Part shown: positions 15,656 through 23,115 of the stretch, in pieces
Numbering within the stretch: position 1 is the first letter of the stretch
How the letters are laid out: every line of letters starts with the position of its first letter
From: Prevotella sp.
GTDB taxonomy: Bacteria > Bacteroidota > Bacteroidia > Bacteroidales > Bacteroidaceae
DNA length: 36,802 bases
Direction of reading: 5' to 3'
Assembly (NCBI GenBank): GCA_016286995.1
Contig: JAEEVA010000031.1
Coordinates: 1-36,802 of the forward strand
Notes under the pieces: generated by a model
What the model saw: only the letters and a program-made list of their open reading frames with translations
Database searches by the model: none
Told to the model about the DNA's origin: nothing
Translations under genes and position numbers: made by a program

Positions 15656-17509
15656 ATGATACTGGTATTCGGAGGAACGACGGAAGGGCGCAAGGCCGTG
15701 GAGGTGCTGGAAGAGGGCGGTAACGTCTATTACTACAGCACCAAGACGGGTGAGCAGGACATCACGCTGCACAATGGTCAGCGCATCGATGGCGCATTGG
15801 ACGGCGAGGCGATGCAGCTGTTTATCCGTGAGCATGAGATACGGCTCATCGTGGATGCTGCCCATCCTTTTGCCTCGCAACTGCACGAGACGATAGCCCA
15901 GGTGTCTGCGGCCTTGGGCATCCCTGTCGTTCGCTACGAAAGAATCTATCCTCCACGAGACCCAGACATCACCTGGATTGACGACTACTCACAGGTGCCG
16001 ACGGACATTACCTCGCTACTCGCTACTACTGGTGTGCAGAGCATCAGCAAACTGAAATGGATAGAGGCGAAAGGGGTAAAAGTAATATATAGGATACTGA
16101 ACCGGGAAAGTAGCATCCGGTTGGCACATCAGCAGGGAGCTACTGACGAACAGCTTTGTTTCTTTGAGGACGAGACCATGCCCGAAGCCGATGCAATTCT
16201 TTTAAAGGAAAGCGGTCTCAGCGGTGGATTCCCAGAGAAGGTGGCTGCCGCCCGTGCCAAGGGCATGCGCATCATAGCCCTCAAGCGCCCATCATTATCA
16301 ATTATCAATTGTCATTGCATTGCAACGCCACACTCTCAAAGAGAGAACGCCACACTCTCAAAGAGAGAATTGTCAATTGTCAATTATCAATTATCAATTG
16401 TCAACGGGTCGCATGGACTGCGGCGGGCCATAGAAAAGTTGTTGCCGGAATTCTATCCCCTGCATAGCGGACTGACGACGGGAACATGTGCAACGGCAGC
16501 AGCTGTGGCTGCGACGAGGCGGTTATTGTGTGGCGATACGCCCGAGGAAGTGGCGGTATTGTTGCCAAATGGCGAAACGATTACTGTTCCCGTCGGTTAT
16601 GGTGACGACTATGCCTACTGCATCAAGGAGGCTGGTGACGACCCTGATGTGACCAATGGCATCGAGGTAAGAGCAAAGGTGAAGAAAGCAACTAATTTTG
16701 AGATATGTGGTGGCGAAGGCGTCGGTCGCTTCACGCTTCCCGGCTTCGACTATCCTCCTGGCGAGGCAGCCATCAACAAAGGCCCTCGCGAAATGATTCG
16801 GAAGAATATCGAGCGAGTCATCAATGAATTGTCAATTATCAATTGTCAATTGTCAATTACAATAATTGTTCCTGATGGCTCGGAGATTGCCCGTCGCACC
16901 TTCAACCCCCGCTTGGGCATCGAGGGCGGTATCTCCATCATTGGCGTCAGTGGTATTGTAAAACCTTTCTCGGAAGAAGCATTCATTGAAAGCATCCGCA
17001 AATGTGTACAGGTAGCCATAGCCAGCGGCACCGACCGCATTGTTATCAATAGCGGTGGCAAAAGTGAACGCTTCGTCAAGGCTCTCTATCCCACCCTGCC
17101 CCAACAGGCATTTGTGGAATACGGCAACTACATCGGTGAAACCCTCAGCATCATCTCTTCACTCTTCACTCTTCACTCTTCACTCTTCACTCTTAACTCT
17201 TCACTTAATGTCACCCTTGGCGTGATGTTGGGCAAGGCCGTGAAACTGGCTGAAGGCCATCTTGACACCCATAGTCGCCGGGCCACGATGAATCGTGACT
17301 TCATCACCCAACTGCTGCGCGAGGCCGACTGTCCCGTCATCACCGACTACACCCTGGCACGTGAGCTCTGGAATTTCCTGTCTGACGAGCAGCGCACCCG
17401 TTTCGCCCAAGTTGTCCTCCGCCATTGCTACACCCATTGCCGTCCCCTGTTGCCCAACGGCCATCTCACCATTCTCCTCATCGACGAAGAAGGCCAGGTA
17501 TACGAATGA
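15656..17509 (+). CDS. cbiJ-cbiD: CbiJ-CbiD fusion: cobalt-precorrin-6A reductase and cobalt-precorrin-5B C1-methyltransferase
   Basis: This 617-residue fusion has CobK/CbiJ at residues 1 to about 215 (MILVFGGTTEGRKAVEVLEE, VDAAHPFASQLHETI, RYERIYPP, LLKESGLSGGFPEKV) and CbiD from about 250 (YPLHSGLTTGTCATAAAVAA, VTNGIEVRAKV, GEGVGRFTLPGFDYPPGEAAIN, YIGETL). CbiD methylates C1 and CbiJ then reduces the ring, consecutive anaerobic steps. Three stretches are repeat DNA read in frame. The domain linker (16298-16402) combines AATTGTC/AATTATC heptamers with a perfect 22-bp direct repeat. A loop at 16825-16862 and another at 17155-17208 (TTCACTC heptamers) lie inside CbiD. CbiJ is fused at the N terminus. 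The start is one base after scpB's stop. Confidence 0.92.
   Translation: MILVFGGTTEGRKAVEVLEEGGNVYYYSTKTGEQDITLHNGQRIDGALDGEAMQLFIREHEIRLIVDAAHPFASQLHETIAQVSAALGIPVVRYERIYPPRDPDITWIDDYSQVPTDITSLLATTGVQSISKLKWIEAKGVKVIYRILNRESSIRLAHQQGATDEQLCFFEDETMPEADAILLKESGLSGGFPEKVAAARAKGMRIIALKRPSLSIINCHCIATPHSQRENATLSKRELSIVNYQLSIVNGSHGLRRAIEKLLPEFYPLHSGLTTGTCATAAAVAATRRLLCGDTPEEVAVLLPNGETITVPVGYGDDYAYCIKEAGDDPDVTNGIEVRAKVKKATNFEICGGEGVGRFTLPGFDYPPGEAAINKGPREMIRKNIERVINELSIINCQLSITIIVPDGSEIARRTFNPRLGIEGGISIIGVSGIVKPFSEEAFIESIRKCVQVAIASGTDRIVINSGGKSERFVKALYPTLPQQAFVEYGNYIGETLSIISSLFTLHSSLFTLNSSLNVTLGVMLGKAVKLAEGHLDTHSRRATMNRDFITQLLREADCPVITDYTLARELWNFLSDEQRTRFAQVVLRHCYTHCRPLLPNGHLTILLIDEEGQVYE
16298..16402 (+). 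repeat. Composite repeat in the CbiJ-CbiD linker: AATTGTC heptamers around a 22-bp direct repeat
   Basis: Heptamers AATTATC/AATTGTC flank two identical 22-bp units (16324-16345 and 16346-16367, beginning AACGCCACACTCTC). The word TGCAACGCCACACTC (16321-16335) also occurs inverted inside btuB at 32921-32935. Translated, the heptamers give a 7-residue period (LSIVNYQ). Confidence 0.85.
16825..16862 (+). repeat. AATTGTC heptamer array inside the CbiD domain
   Basis: Five units of AATTGTC/AATTATC are translated as ELSIINCQLSI in the middle of CbiD, between KNIERVIN and TIIVPDGSEIARRTF, where family members run without the insert as far as I recall. Confidence 0.75.
17155..17208 (+). repeat. TTCACTC heptamer array inside the CbiD domain
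   Basis: Seven near-perfect units of TTCACTC are read in frame as a Ser/Leu/Phe/Thr-rich loop with a 7-residue period, between YIGETL and VTLGVMLGKAVKLAEG. Confidence 0.82.
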
Positions 17510-17547
17510 TTCCTTTTCCCTGTTAACTTAAGTTTTCCCACAATTTG

Positions 17548-17579
17548 TTTGGTGTTTTCAATAATATTCCTTATCTTTG
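17548..17579 (+). promoter_or_regulatory. Promoter of the nucleotidyltransferase gene
   Basis: TTTG (17548-17551), a 20-base spacer and TATCTTTG (17572-17579) fit the Bacteroidetes consensus, 21 bases before the gene's ATG. Confidence 0.8.
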
Positions 17580-17600
17580 CCGTCGAGAAGAACAATTGTT

Positions 17601-17912
17601 ATGGACAAGAAGATAATTGAAAGCATCAAAAAAACGCTTGACGTTAGTTTGCCAAAGCAGGCTACGGCATTACTCTATGGGTCGCAGGCTCGCGGTGATG
17701 CCCGTCAAGAATCGGATTGGGACATACTGATAGTTCTCGACAAAGACAGGCTGACGCCTGAGGATTACGACACCATTACTTACCCACTGACCAAACTCGG
17801 TTGGGATATGGGAGCCGAAATCAATCCCATCATGTACACAAAGAAGGAATGGGAAGCCAGCCGTATTACTCCGTTCTATCATAACGTAATAGAAGATGCC
17901 ATTGCCCTATGA
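17601..17912 (+). CDS. Small nucleotidyltransferase-domain protein (MNT type)
   Basis: This 103-residue protein is a minimal nucleotidyltransferase: ALLYGSQARGDARQESDWDILIVL contains the Gly-Ser motif (27-28) and the paired aspartates (39 and 41) of the polymerase-beta fold. Such proteins usually pair with a HEPN protein as a toxin-antitoxin module in which the MNT protein AMPylates the HEPN toxin. No HEPN frame follows: an ATG overlapping the stop (17909) runs into TAG after two codons. It may be an orphan or the remnant of a module. The start at 17601 is set by the promoter 21 bases upstream. No substrate can be inferred. Confidence 0.85.
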   Translation: MDKKIIESIKKTLDVSLPKQATALLYGSQARGDARQESDWDILIVLDKDRLTPEDYDTITYPLTKLGWDMGAEINPIMYTKKEWEASRITPFYHNVIEDAIAL

Positions 17913-18238
17913 GTTAGTCAAGGTAATTGCTGAGTTAATCCAGCAATAATATAATAATGTATAACCCTCTAAAACTGATGATGCCTATGGGCTGAGAGAG
18001 AAAAACAAATTAGGACATATAGGATGAACATCCACTTTTCAATTCTTGTTTCTGAAAATCGGCAAAATTGACAGAACGTAATCAAGAACTGAAGTAGGAG
18101 TTCACGCCAGACGGCGTGGGCATTTACTCGTTTAAGATTACAAGGCGTTTGCCGATGCCTCAGAGACGTAGACGATGTACTTGTCCACGTTTTCTTTTTG
18201 TGTGTATTTGAACAAACCGATAATTAAAACAAACGAAT
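17913..18238. other. Gene-free stretch with small hairpins
   Basis: No convincing gene is seen in these 326 bases. Two perfect hairpins are present: ATTGCTG/CAGCAAT (17926-17947, 8-base loop, no T tract), which may end the nucleotidyltransferase transcript, and CACGCC/GGCGTG (18103-18118, 4-base loop). No clear promoter for the next gene was recognised. Confidence 0.5.
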
Positions 18239-19810
18239 ATGAAAAAGCTATCATTACTATTATTTACCTTTTTGTTCCCGTTCGTAGCAAAGGCACACGA
18301 CATTGAAGTTAAAAACGCCCAAGGCGTGATGATTTATTACGTTTGGATAAATAACACTACCAACTTAGCGGTAAGCTATCAAGGCTCCGATGTTAACTCT
18401 TATAGTAATGAATACTCTGGAGAAGTGATTATTCCAGAATCAGTAGTATACAAAGGACATATTTATAGTGTAATGTCCATTGGGGAAAGTGCTTTCGGAA
18501 GCTGTAGTGGCTTAACGTCTGTGACTATTCCTAACAGTGTGACTTCAATTGGGAGTAGTGCTTTTAGAGGTTGTTCTGAACTGACATCTGTCACCATCCC
18601 CAGCGGTGTGACGACGATTGGCCAAGATGCATTCTATTGTTGCAGAAAGGTGACGGATGTGTATTGCTATCCCAACGCTGCTAATCTGAATTGGGCAAAA
18701 CCCTCTACTGAGTTTATGCTTGACAAGGCGACGAAGTGTCATGTGAAGTATGACCAACTCTCGGACTATCAGCAGATATACGGCAAAGGTAAGTATGCCA
18801 ACGTCACCTTTGTCGGCGACCTTGCTGAGCCAGGGTACGCCGTCATCATCTGTCCTCCGGGACTGAGCACCTACTATGACGATAGGGGCCTGTCGCTCAG
18901 CGATGAAGAGAACGGCAGCAAACTGACGTTCTACAAGGTGACGGCCGTGAGTGCAAGCAGCGTGACGCTGACCGAGATCACCAAAAAGAAGATTCCCGCC
19001 AATACGCCCGTCATTGTGGAGAATTCGGGCGACAGCGAGATTTCTGTCAGGATGAAGGTCGCTTCCAGCCTCGCAGCCGTGAGTTACGCCAAGCAGTTCA
19101 AAGGCACGGCCAACGATAAGACACTCGAGTTTGACAGCAAGAAGACCTATTATGGCTTCAACGGCCAGGACTTCATCATCATGCGTGAGGGCGGCAAAGT
19201 CAATGCCCACCGCTGTTGGTTGGAGGTCAGCAATGCCACTGTCTCCGGACAGAGTGCTGCCCCCGTCATGGCCGTCACAGGTACGACAGCGTCTCAGACC
19301 GTGTACAAAATATCCTTCACTGATGGTTGGCAAAACCATCTCGATGAAGATCGTTCCGATGTTTATTACACGACCCCGGAAGGTTCCATGTACCTCACGT
19401 ATACGTTATTAGAAGGACGTGTCGAGAAGGTTCCTGATGGTGCGGAGATCACAATGAAAATCGTACCCACCGAGGGATATGTTGTCAATACCATCACGAC
19501 ATCGGCCTACCTCAACACCAATCAGATGAAGGGTCGTACCCGTGGTGACAGTGATCCCCAACTTCGCATGGAAATCCCCGTGACCGATAGAGGGAATAAT
19601 GTTTATACCTTCCCGATGGTTGCCAATGTGGAGGTCACCGTGACGTACAGAAAGGAAAACGAGGATCCGATGCTAAGCATAGCCGGTGTCGTGGCCCTGT
19701 CGAAAGCCATCCTGAACGGCTCTACGGATCAGAAATATGATATCAACGGTGACAATAAGGTGGATGCCAAGGATATTGTTGACTTGGTGAACATCATCGC
19801 CGGGAAATAA
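18239..19810 (+). CDS. Exported BspA-like leucine-rich repeat protein with dockerin-like C terminus
   Basis: This 523-residue protein has a signal peptide (MKKLSLLLFTFLFPFVAKA). A short block of BspA-type (LRR_5) repeats spans about 75-145, with two complete units of the pattern LTSVTIPNSVTSIGSSAFRG. A long beta-rich middle region of unknown fold follows. The C terminus (about 475-523) reads ALSKAIL then DINGDNKVDAKDIVDLV, a calcium-loop signature like half of a type I dockerin, common at the ends of secreted Bacteroidales proteins. BspA-family proteins are surface proteins linked to adhesion. Only two to three repeats remain, fewer than usual for the family. The terminator at 19831-19870 follows directly. 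Confidence 0.82.
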   Translation: MKKLSLLLFTFLFPFVAKAHDIEVKNAQGVMIYYVWINNTTNLAVSYQGSDVNSYSNEYSGEVIIPESVVYKGHIYSVMSIGESAFGSCSGLTSVTIPNSVTSIGSSAFRGCSELTSVTIPSGVTTIGQDAFYCCRKVTDVYCYPNAANLNWAKPSTEFMLDKATKCHVKYDQLSDYQQIYGKGKYANVTFVGDLAEPGYAVIICPPGLSTYYDDRGLSLSDEENGSKLTFYKVTAVSASSVTLTEITKKKIPANTPVIVENSGDSEISVRMKVASSLAAVSYAKQFKGTANDKTLEFDSKKTYYGFNGQDFIIMREGGKVNAHRCWLEVSNATVSGQSAAPVMAVTGTTASQTVYKISFTDGWQNHLDEDRSDVYYTTPEGSMYLTYTLLEGRVEKVPDGAEITMKIVPTEGYVVNTITTSAYLNTNQMKGRTRGDSDPQLRMEIPVTDRGNNVYTFPMVANVEVTVTYRKENEDPMLSIAGVVALSKAILNGSTDQKYDINGDNKVDAKDIVDLVNIIAGK

Positions 19811-19830
19811 ACACCGTCACAGATGGTCAA

Positions 19831-19870
19831 CAAAAAGTCGGGCTGATGTTTGGTCAGTCCGACTTTTTTG
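19831..19870. terminator. Bidirectional intrinsic terminator after the LRR gene
   Basis: AAAAAGTCGGGCTGA pairs with TCAGTCCGACTTTTTT around a short loop, with an A tract before and a T tract after, so it could stop transcripts from either side. Confidence 0.88.
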
Positions 19871-19932
19871 TTTATCTTTGTTATGCACATCGGTGCCTGC
19901 CCCCTCTGTGTAATCACTTTTGGGGGAAAATA

Positions 19933-19964
19933 TTTGGTGCAATGAGAATAAAGTCGTAACTTTG
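19933..19964 (+). promoter_or_regulatory. Promoter of the lipoprotein gene
   Basis: TTTG (19933-19936), a 20-base spacer and TAACTTTG (19957-19964) fit the Bacteroidetes consensus, 30 bases before the chosen ATG. Confidence 0.82.
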
Positions 19965-19993
19965 CAGCGCAAATTTTAAACTTTAATGTGTAT

Positions 19994-21145
19994 ATGGGAA
20001 AGATAAAATTTTTAGGTTTGTTGGCTGCTTTATTCGCAGTTAGTATTTCGTTGACTTCTTGCCATCGTTCAGATGATCCTGTCGGCAAAGATAAGGTAAC
20101 TGACATCAAGACGCCCAAATCTTCTGTCCTGGCTACTTCAAACGTGTCGGCGAAGTATTCGATTGACGCAGCAGCAACTTCTGATTTCGCAGCAGATGGC
20201 AAAAAGGCGATTTTCAGAGATATTGAATCTTCAAGCGTTAAGATTACCGCCGAGTACACGGGTGCTGACGCTGACAAATATGTGAATGCCAAGCAGACTG
20301 CTACGGTGAACTTCTCCAGCAAGCCCTACGGCGTTCCCATCGACTTTGTCTTTGTAGAGAAGTCTGTTCCGGTCGCTCAGGCAGTCGCTATCGGCGGCGC
20401 TCCTGTCGTGAACAAGGACCAGGCAGTGACCGTCGCTTCCATTACCGTTCCCGAAGGTACTAAGGTTTCGGGCTCCACAGAGGGCTTCGCCATTACGGCG
20501 TACAAGACACCGGCAAATATCTTGGCTGACATTGCCAAAGGAGATAAAGTCAAGGCTGGTGGCTATGTGTTGAGTTGTCAGCCCGATGGCGCAAAATTCG
20601 ACAAGCCGGTTACCCTGAAGGTGTTTGTTGGAAAAGGCCTTGCCGGACTGCCGTTGACGCTTGAGAGCGGCAATGAGTCTGTGGAAGGAAAAGTAGATGC
20701 CGATGGTACTGTTTCATTCAAAGTATCCCATTTCTCTGACTGGATTCTTAAACTCCCTCTCAAGACCCTTAGTGAGCCTACATCATTCAGCGATTTAATT
20801 CCGCCGATTCAGACCATCAATGCTGTTTCTGGTGAAAACAAATTCTCTTATACTAAGAAGATTGGTTTTGATGTAGATTTGGTACAGGGAAATGCTAAGG
20901 CATTCCAGTTTATCTGTGATGTGCTTCAGAGCATCTATGGTGACTTTAATTCTTCTCTCACAGAAGAGGCTTCTTTCACTGTTGACGGTGCAGGTATAGC
21001 TAATGTTTCTGTATTCCAGAATAAGTCCAAGGTTAAAATGAGCGACTTAGATGATATGTTTATATTCGATGTGACGCGTTATGAGGGCGTTGATTACCAG
21101 ATTATGATCAATGGCGTCGCTCACTCAGGTGGTTCTGGTAAGTAA
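19994..21145 (+). CDS. Putative surface lipoprotein of unknown function
   Basis: This 383-residue protein has an SPII signal (MGKIKFLGLLAALFAVSISLTSC) with Cys in the lipobox LTSC, so it is probably membrane-anchored after export. The middle (about 165-250) has the look of a ZU5-like beta domain: GYVLSCQPDGAKFDKPVTLKV, then DGTVSFKVSHFSDWIL, with the HFSxW ending seen in such proteins. The rest is not recognised. I chose ATG 19994 over the GTG two codons upstream because the signal peptide then starts normally. It is a single-gene unit with its own promoter and terminators on both sides. Confidence 0.75.
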   Translation: MGKIKFLGLLAALFAVSISLTSCHRSDDPVGKDKVTDIKTPKSSVLATSNVSAKYSIDAAATSDFAADGKKAIFRDIESSSVKITAEYTGADADKYVNAKQTATVNFSSKPYGVPIDFVFVEKSVPVAQAVAIGGAPVVNKDQAVTVASITVPEGTKVSGSTEGFAITAYKTPANILADIAKGDKVKAGGYVLSCQPDGAKFDKPVTLKVFVGKGLAGLPLTLESGNESVEGKVDADGTVSFKVSHFSDWILKLPLKTLSEPTSFSDLIPPIQTINAVSGENKFSYTKKIGFDVDLVQGNAKAFQFICDVLQSIYGDFNSSLTEEASFTVDGAGIANVSVFQNKSKVKMSDLDDMFIFDVTRYEGVDYQIMINGVAHSGGSGK

Positions 21146-21176
21146 TTGAACAAGATATCTACTGCTGTGTAGGTAT

Positions 21177-21213
21177 AAAAAATCGGGCTGACCAAACGTC
21201 AGCCCGATTTTTT
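21177..21213. terminator. Bidirectional intrinsic terminator after the lipoprotein gene
   Basis: AAAAAATCGGGCTGA pairs perfectly with TCAGCCCGATTTTTT around a CCAAACG loop. The stem closely resembles the terminator at 19831-19870 (shared TCGGGCTGA). Confidence 0.92.
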
Positions 21214-21254
21214 GGGTCACACGGTGTCAGGCACGCTGTGAGGTAGTGTCTGGT

Positions 21255-21395
21255 GTTGCGGTTGTTGCAGTTGTTGCAGTTCCAAAATAGGTTGTATGAA
21301 AGTCAAAAATTAACTCTATATTTAATAAATATAGAAGTATTTTTAGGGTATGGGAATAGCCTTTAGAGAACTGCAACAACCGCAACAACTGCAAC
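21255..21395. repeat. 141-bp element with 28-bp inverted repeats built of 9-bp units
   Basis: The arms 21255-21282 and 21368-21395 match at 26 of 28 positions when inverted. Each arm is made of GCAACAACY nonamers. The 85-base AT-rich interior has no gene. It looks like a small palindromic element or a large RNA hairpin. Confidence 0.8.
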
Positions 21396-21800
21396 AGCGA
21401 GTTCAGAGCTTGCTTGAGCTATGCCGAGTGCCAGCAGTTGTCGACAAAGTCAACACCGCAACAGCGAGTGAAGAGTACCTTTGCAGTATCAATGAAGGTC
21501 AGATGCAAGAGAGCCTGTCGCAGTCATGACGAGAGCCCACGAACGCTCGCACGAGAGCCTACGAACGGTAGTGAAGACAGCCTGTCGCGGAGAGCAAAAC
21601 TACCTCGTAGTTAATTGATAATTGACAATTGAGAATAGATAATTAAAGTTTAACCATAAAAAAGAGAAAGGGAAAGAATTATGCAATTGTTGAAAGTTGT
21701 AATGTTAACCATAAATATGGCTCTTGTTAACACCAATTTAACATAAATTAGCCACGATTTTCTGTAAAAAGTGTTAATACATCTGCGTTCGACGGGGTTT
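21396..21800. other. Gene-free stretch with short repeats
   Basis: Contents: a possible -7 element TACCTTTG (21476-21483) with no gene behind it, two copies of a 22-bp unit (21529-21550 and 21551-21572, beginning ACGAGAGCC), the word AGCCTGTCGC at 21512 and 21579, AATTGAC-type heptamers near 21614-21645, and an AT-rich tail with TTAAC words. Only a 40-codon basic frame from 21492 follows the -7 element, and I do not regard it as a gene. Confidence 0.5.
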
Positions 21801-21882
21801 AATATCACCAATATCACACTAATATCACACGGCAATGCGCTGAAATACAGGCGCATAGATCGTGTGTGATATTGGTGATATT
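21801..21882. repeat. 82-bp element with perfect 19-bp inverted repeats and an inner hairpin
   Basis: The arm AATATCACCAATATCACAC (21801-21819) is perfectly complementary to 21864-21882. Between them lies another ATATCACAC copy and an inner hairpin ATGCGC...GCGCAT (21834-21855). The nested fold and iterated ATATCAC words parallel the element at 21255-21395. Confidence 0.83.
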
Positions 21883-22096
21883 GGAAACAAAAAATCACAG
21901 GTAGGGCGTTCTGCGCCATCTGCCATTGATGATGGAAATGGTAGTGAATGAAAGGGATGCCTCCTTCGGGTTGTTCGGATAATGCTTTCGAGGTGTTCCG
22001 ATGGCAGGAACGACTCGTTCCGATATCTGGTTACCCCCCTAAAGTGCCATCCCTCTCTCTCCAAAGTGCAATTGGAACGAGACAAAGGTGCCATCA

Positions 22097-22206
22097 GGGT
22101 TAAGAAGACCGTACGGACGGGTTAAGAAGACCCTGCGGACGGGTTAAGAAGACCGTGCGGACAGGGTGAGAGAATCGGGCAAACAGGGTGAGAGTGTCAG
22201 GGAGAC
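22097..22206. repeat. Five tandem 22-bp repeats
   Basis: The units start at 22097, 22119, 22141, 22163 and 22185. The first three are nearly identical (GGGTTAAGAAGACC then a variable core then GGAC). The last two are diverged (AGGGTGAGAG...). There are no spacers between units, so this is not a CRISPR array. Confidence 0.85.
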
Positions 22207-22300
22207 TGACCCCTCGGCGCCCGCCGAGGAATCGCGCGGCGGGCGGCGAGCCTATCCGCGGCTGGCGCCGCGTGAAGGCACGGCGGGCGCTGTGTACCGA
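22207..22300. other. GC-rich hairpin cluster
   Basis: Strongly GC-rich against its surroundings. CCTCGGCG/CGCCGAGG (22212-22229) is a perfect stem with a 2-base centre, followed by further GCGGCG and GGCGCCGCG words that can pair among themselves. It could be a structured RNA or part of a repeat element; no gene is seen. Confidence 0.5.
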
Positions 22301-22386
22301 ATTTTGATGGTTGGTAGGTGTGGGAAAATGGCCTGTCGCGGAACAAATAATTATCAGTTATTAATTGTCATTTATCAATTATTTTG

Positions 22387-22394
22387 TACCTTTG
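22387..22394 (+). promoter_or_regulatory. -7 element for the HAD nucleotidase
   Basis: TACCTTTG, with a TTG about 19 bases upstream, lies 18 bases before the gene's ATG. Confidence 0.75.
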
Positions 22395-22412
22395 CAGTCA
22401 AAAGTAGAAATA

Positions 22413-23111
22413 ATGGAATACAAGGACCTTTTTATTGACTTCGACGACACGCTATACGACACTCATGGTAATGCGGTGATAGCATTGGGCGAAACATTCG
22501 AGTTGTTCCACCTCGAACGGTATTTCAACGACCCACAGGTGTTTTACGACGCTTATTGGTGGGCTAATATCGACCTGTGGAGTCGCTATTCGAAAGGTGA
22601 GATTACACGAGACTATCTGATAGTGGAACGTTTCCGTCGCCCGCTGTCGGCTGGGGATGGTTTGCCAGTCACCGAAGAGCTGTGCTTAAAGATGAGTGAC
22701 AAGTTTCTGGACTTTTGTTCTTCGAAACCTGGTGTGGTGGAAGGTGCCCACGAGCTGATGGATTATTTGAAGGGTAGGGGCTATAGGATACACATGACCA
22801 GCAATGGCTTCCATGAGGTGCAGTACAAGAAGCTGGCGGCATGCGGTCTGCGCGACTACTTCGATACCATCATCCTAAGCGAGGATGCCGGCGTCAACAA
22901 ACCATCGCCCGCCTTCTTCGACTATGCCATGAAAATGTCTGGTGCTGAACGCGAGACCACGCTGATGATTGGCGACAACCTGCAGACCGATATTGTCGGT
23001 GCCAATAACGTTGGTATCGACACAATTCTTTTCAACCGTTGGGATGTGGAGCCATCGCCCATTCCAACACATACGGTTAAAACATTACGCGAAATAATGG
23101 AAATCCTGTAA
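22413..23111 (+). CDS. yjjG: YjjG-family HAD pyrimidine nucleotidase
   Basis: This 232-residue cytosolic HAD phosphatase has motif I IDFDDTLYDT (Asp9 nucleophile, Asp11), motif II HMTSNGF, motif III lysine in GVNKPSPAFFDYA and motif IV MIGDNLQTDIVGANNVG. The helical cap and motif spacing fit YjjG, which dephosphorylates noncanonical pyrimidine nucleotides (house-cleaning). Other HAD substrates are possible. I chose ATG 22413 because it lies just after the promoter. Its stop is 4 bases from the convergent btuC stop, with no terminator seen between them. Confidence 0.85.
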   Translation: MEYKDLFIDFDDTLYDTHGNAVIALGETFELFHLERYFNDPQVFYDAYWWANIDLWSRYSKGEITRDYLIVERFRRPLSAGDGLPVTEELCLKMSDKFLDFCSSKPGVVEGAHELMDYLKGRGYRIHMTSNGFHEVQYKKLAACGLRDYFDTIILSEDAGVNKPSPAFFDYAMKMSGAERETTLMIGDNLQTDIVGANNVGIDTILFNRWDVEPSPIPTHTVKTLREIMEIL

Positions 23112-23115
23112 AGCG

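Noticed and set aside
17155..17208. Phase-variable repeat tract in cbiD
   Set aside because: A change by one 7-bp unit would shift frame and destroy an essential pathway enzyme, and the units are imperfect; selection for fixed length is more likely than switching.
17909..18060. HEPN partner gene after the nucleotidyltransferase
   Set aside because: All frames are short and broken and none shows the HEPN RxxxxH pattern; even allowing one frameshift the frame ends after about 13 codons.
18545..19339. 264-codon minus-strand frame over the LRR protein gene
   Set aside because: It is a shadow of the + strand gene, with no start context or family resemblance.
21492..21614. 40-codon basic frame behind a TACCTTTG element
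   Set aside because: It is built from the 22-bp repeat words and has no resemblance to a known protein; the -7 element lacks a -33 partner.
22097..22206. CRISPR-like array
   Set aside because: The units are directly abutting with no unique spacers, and no cas genes are near.
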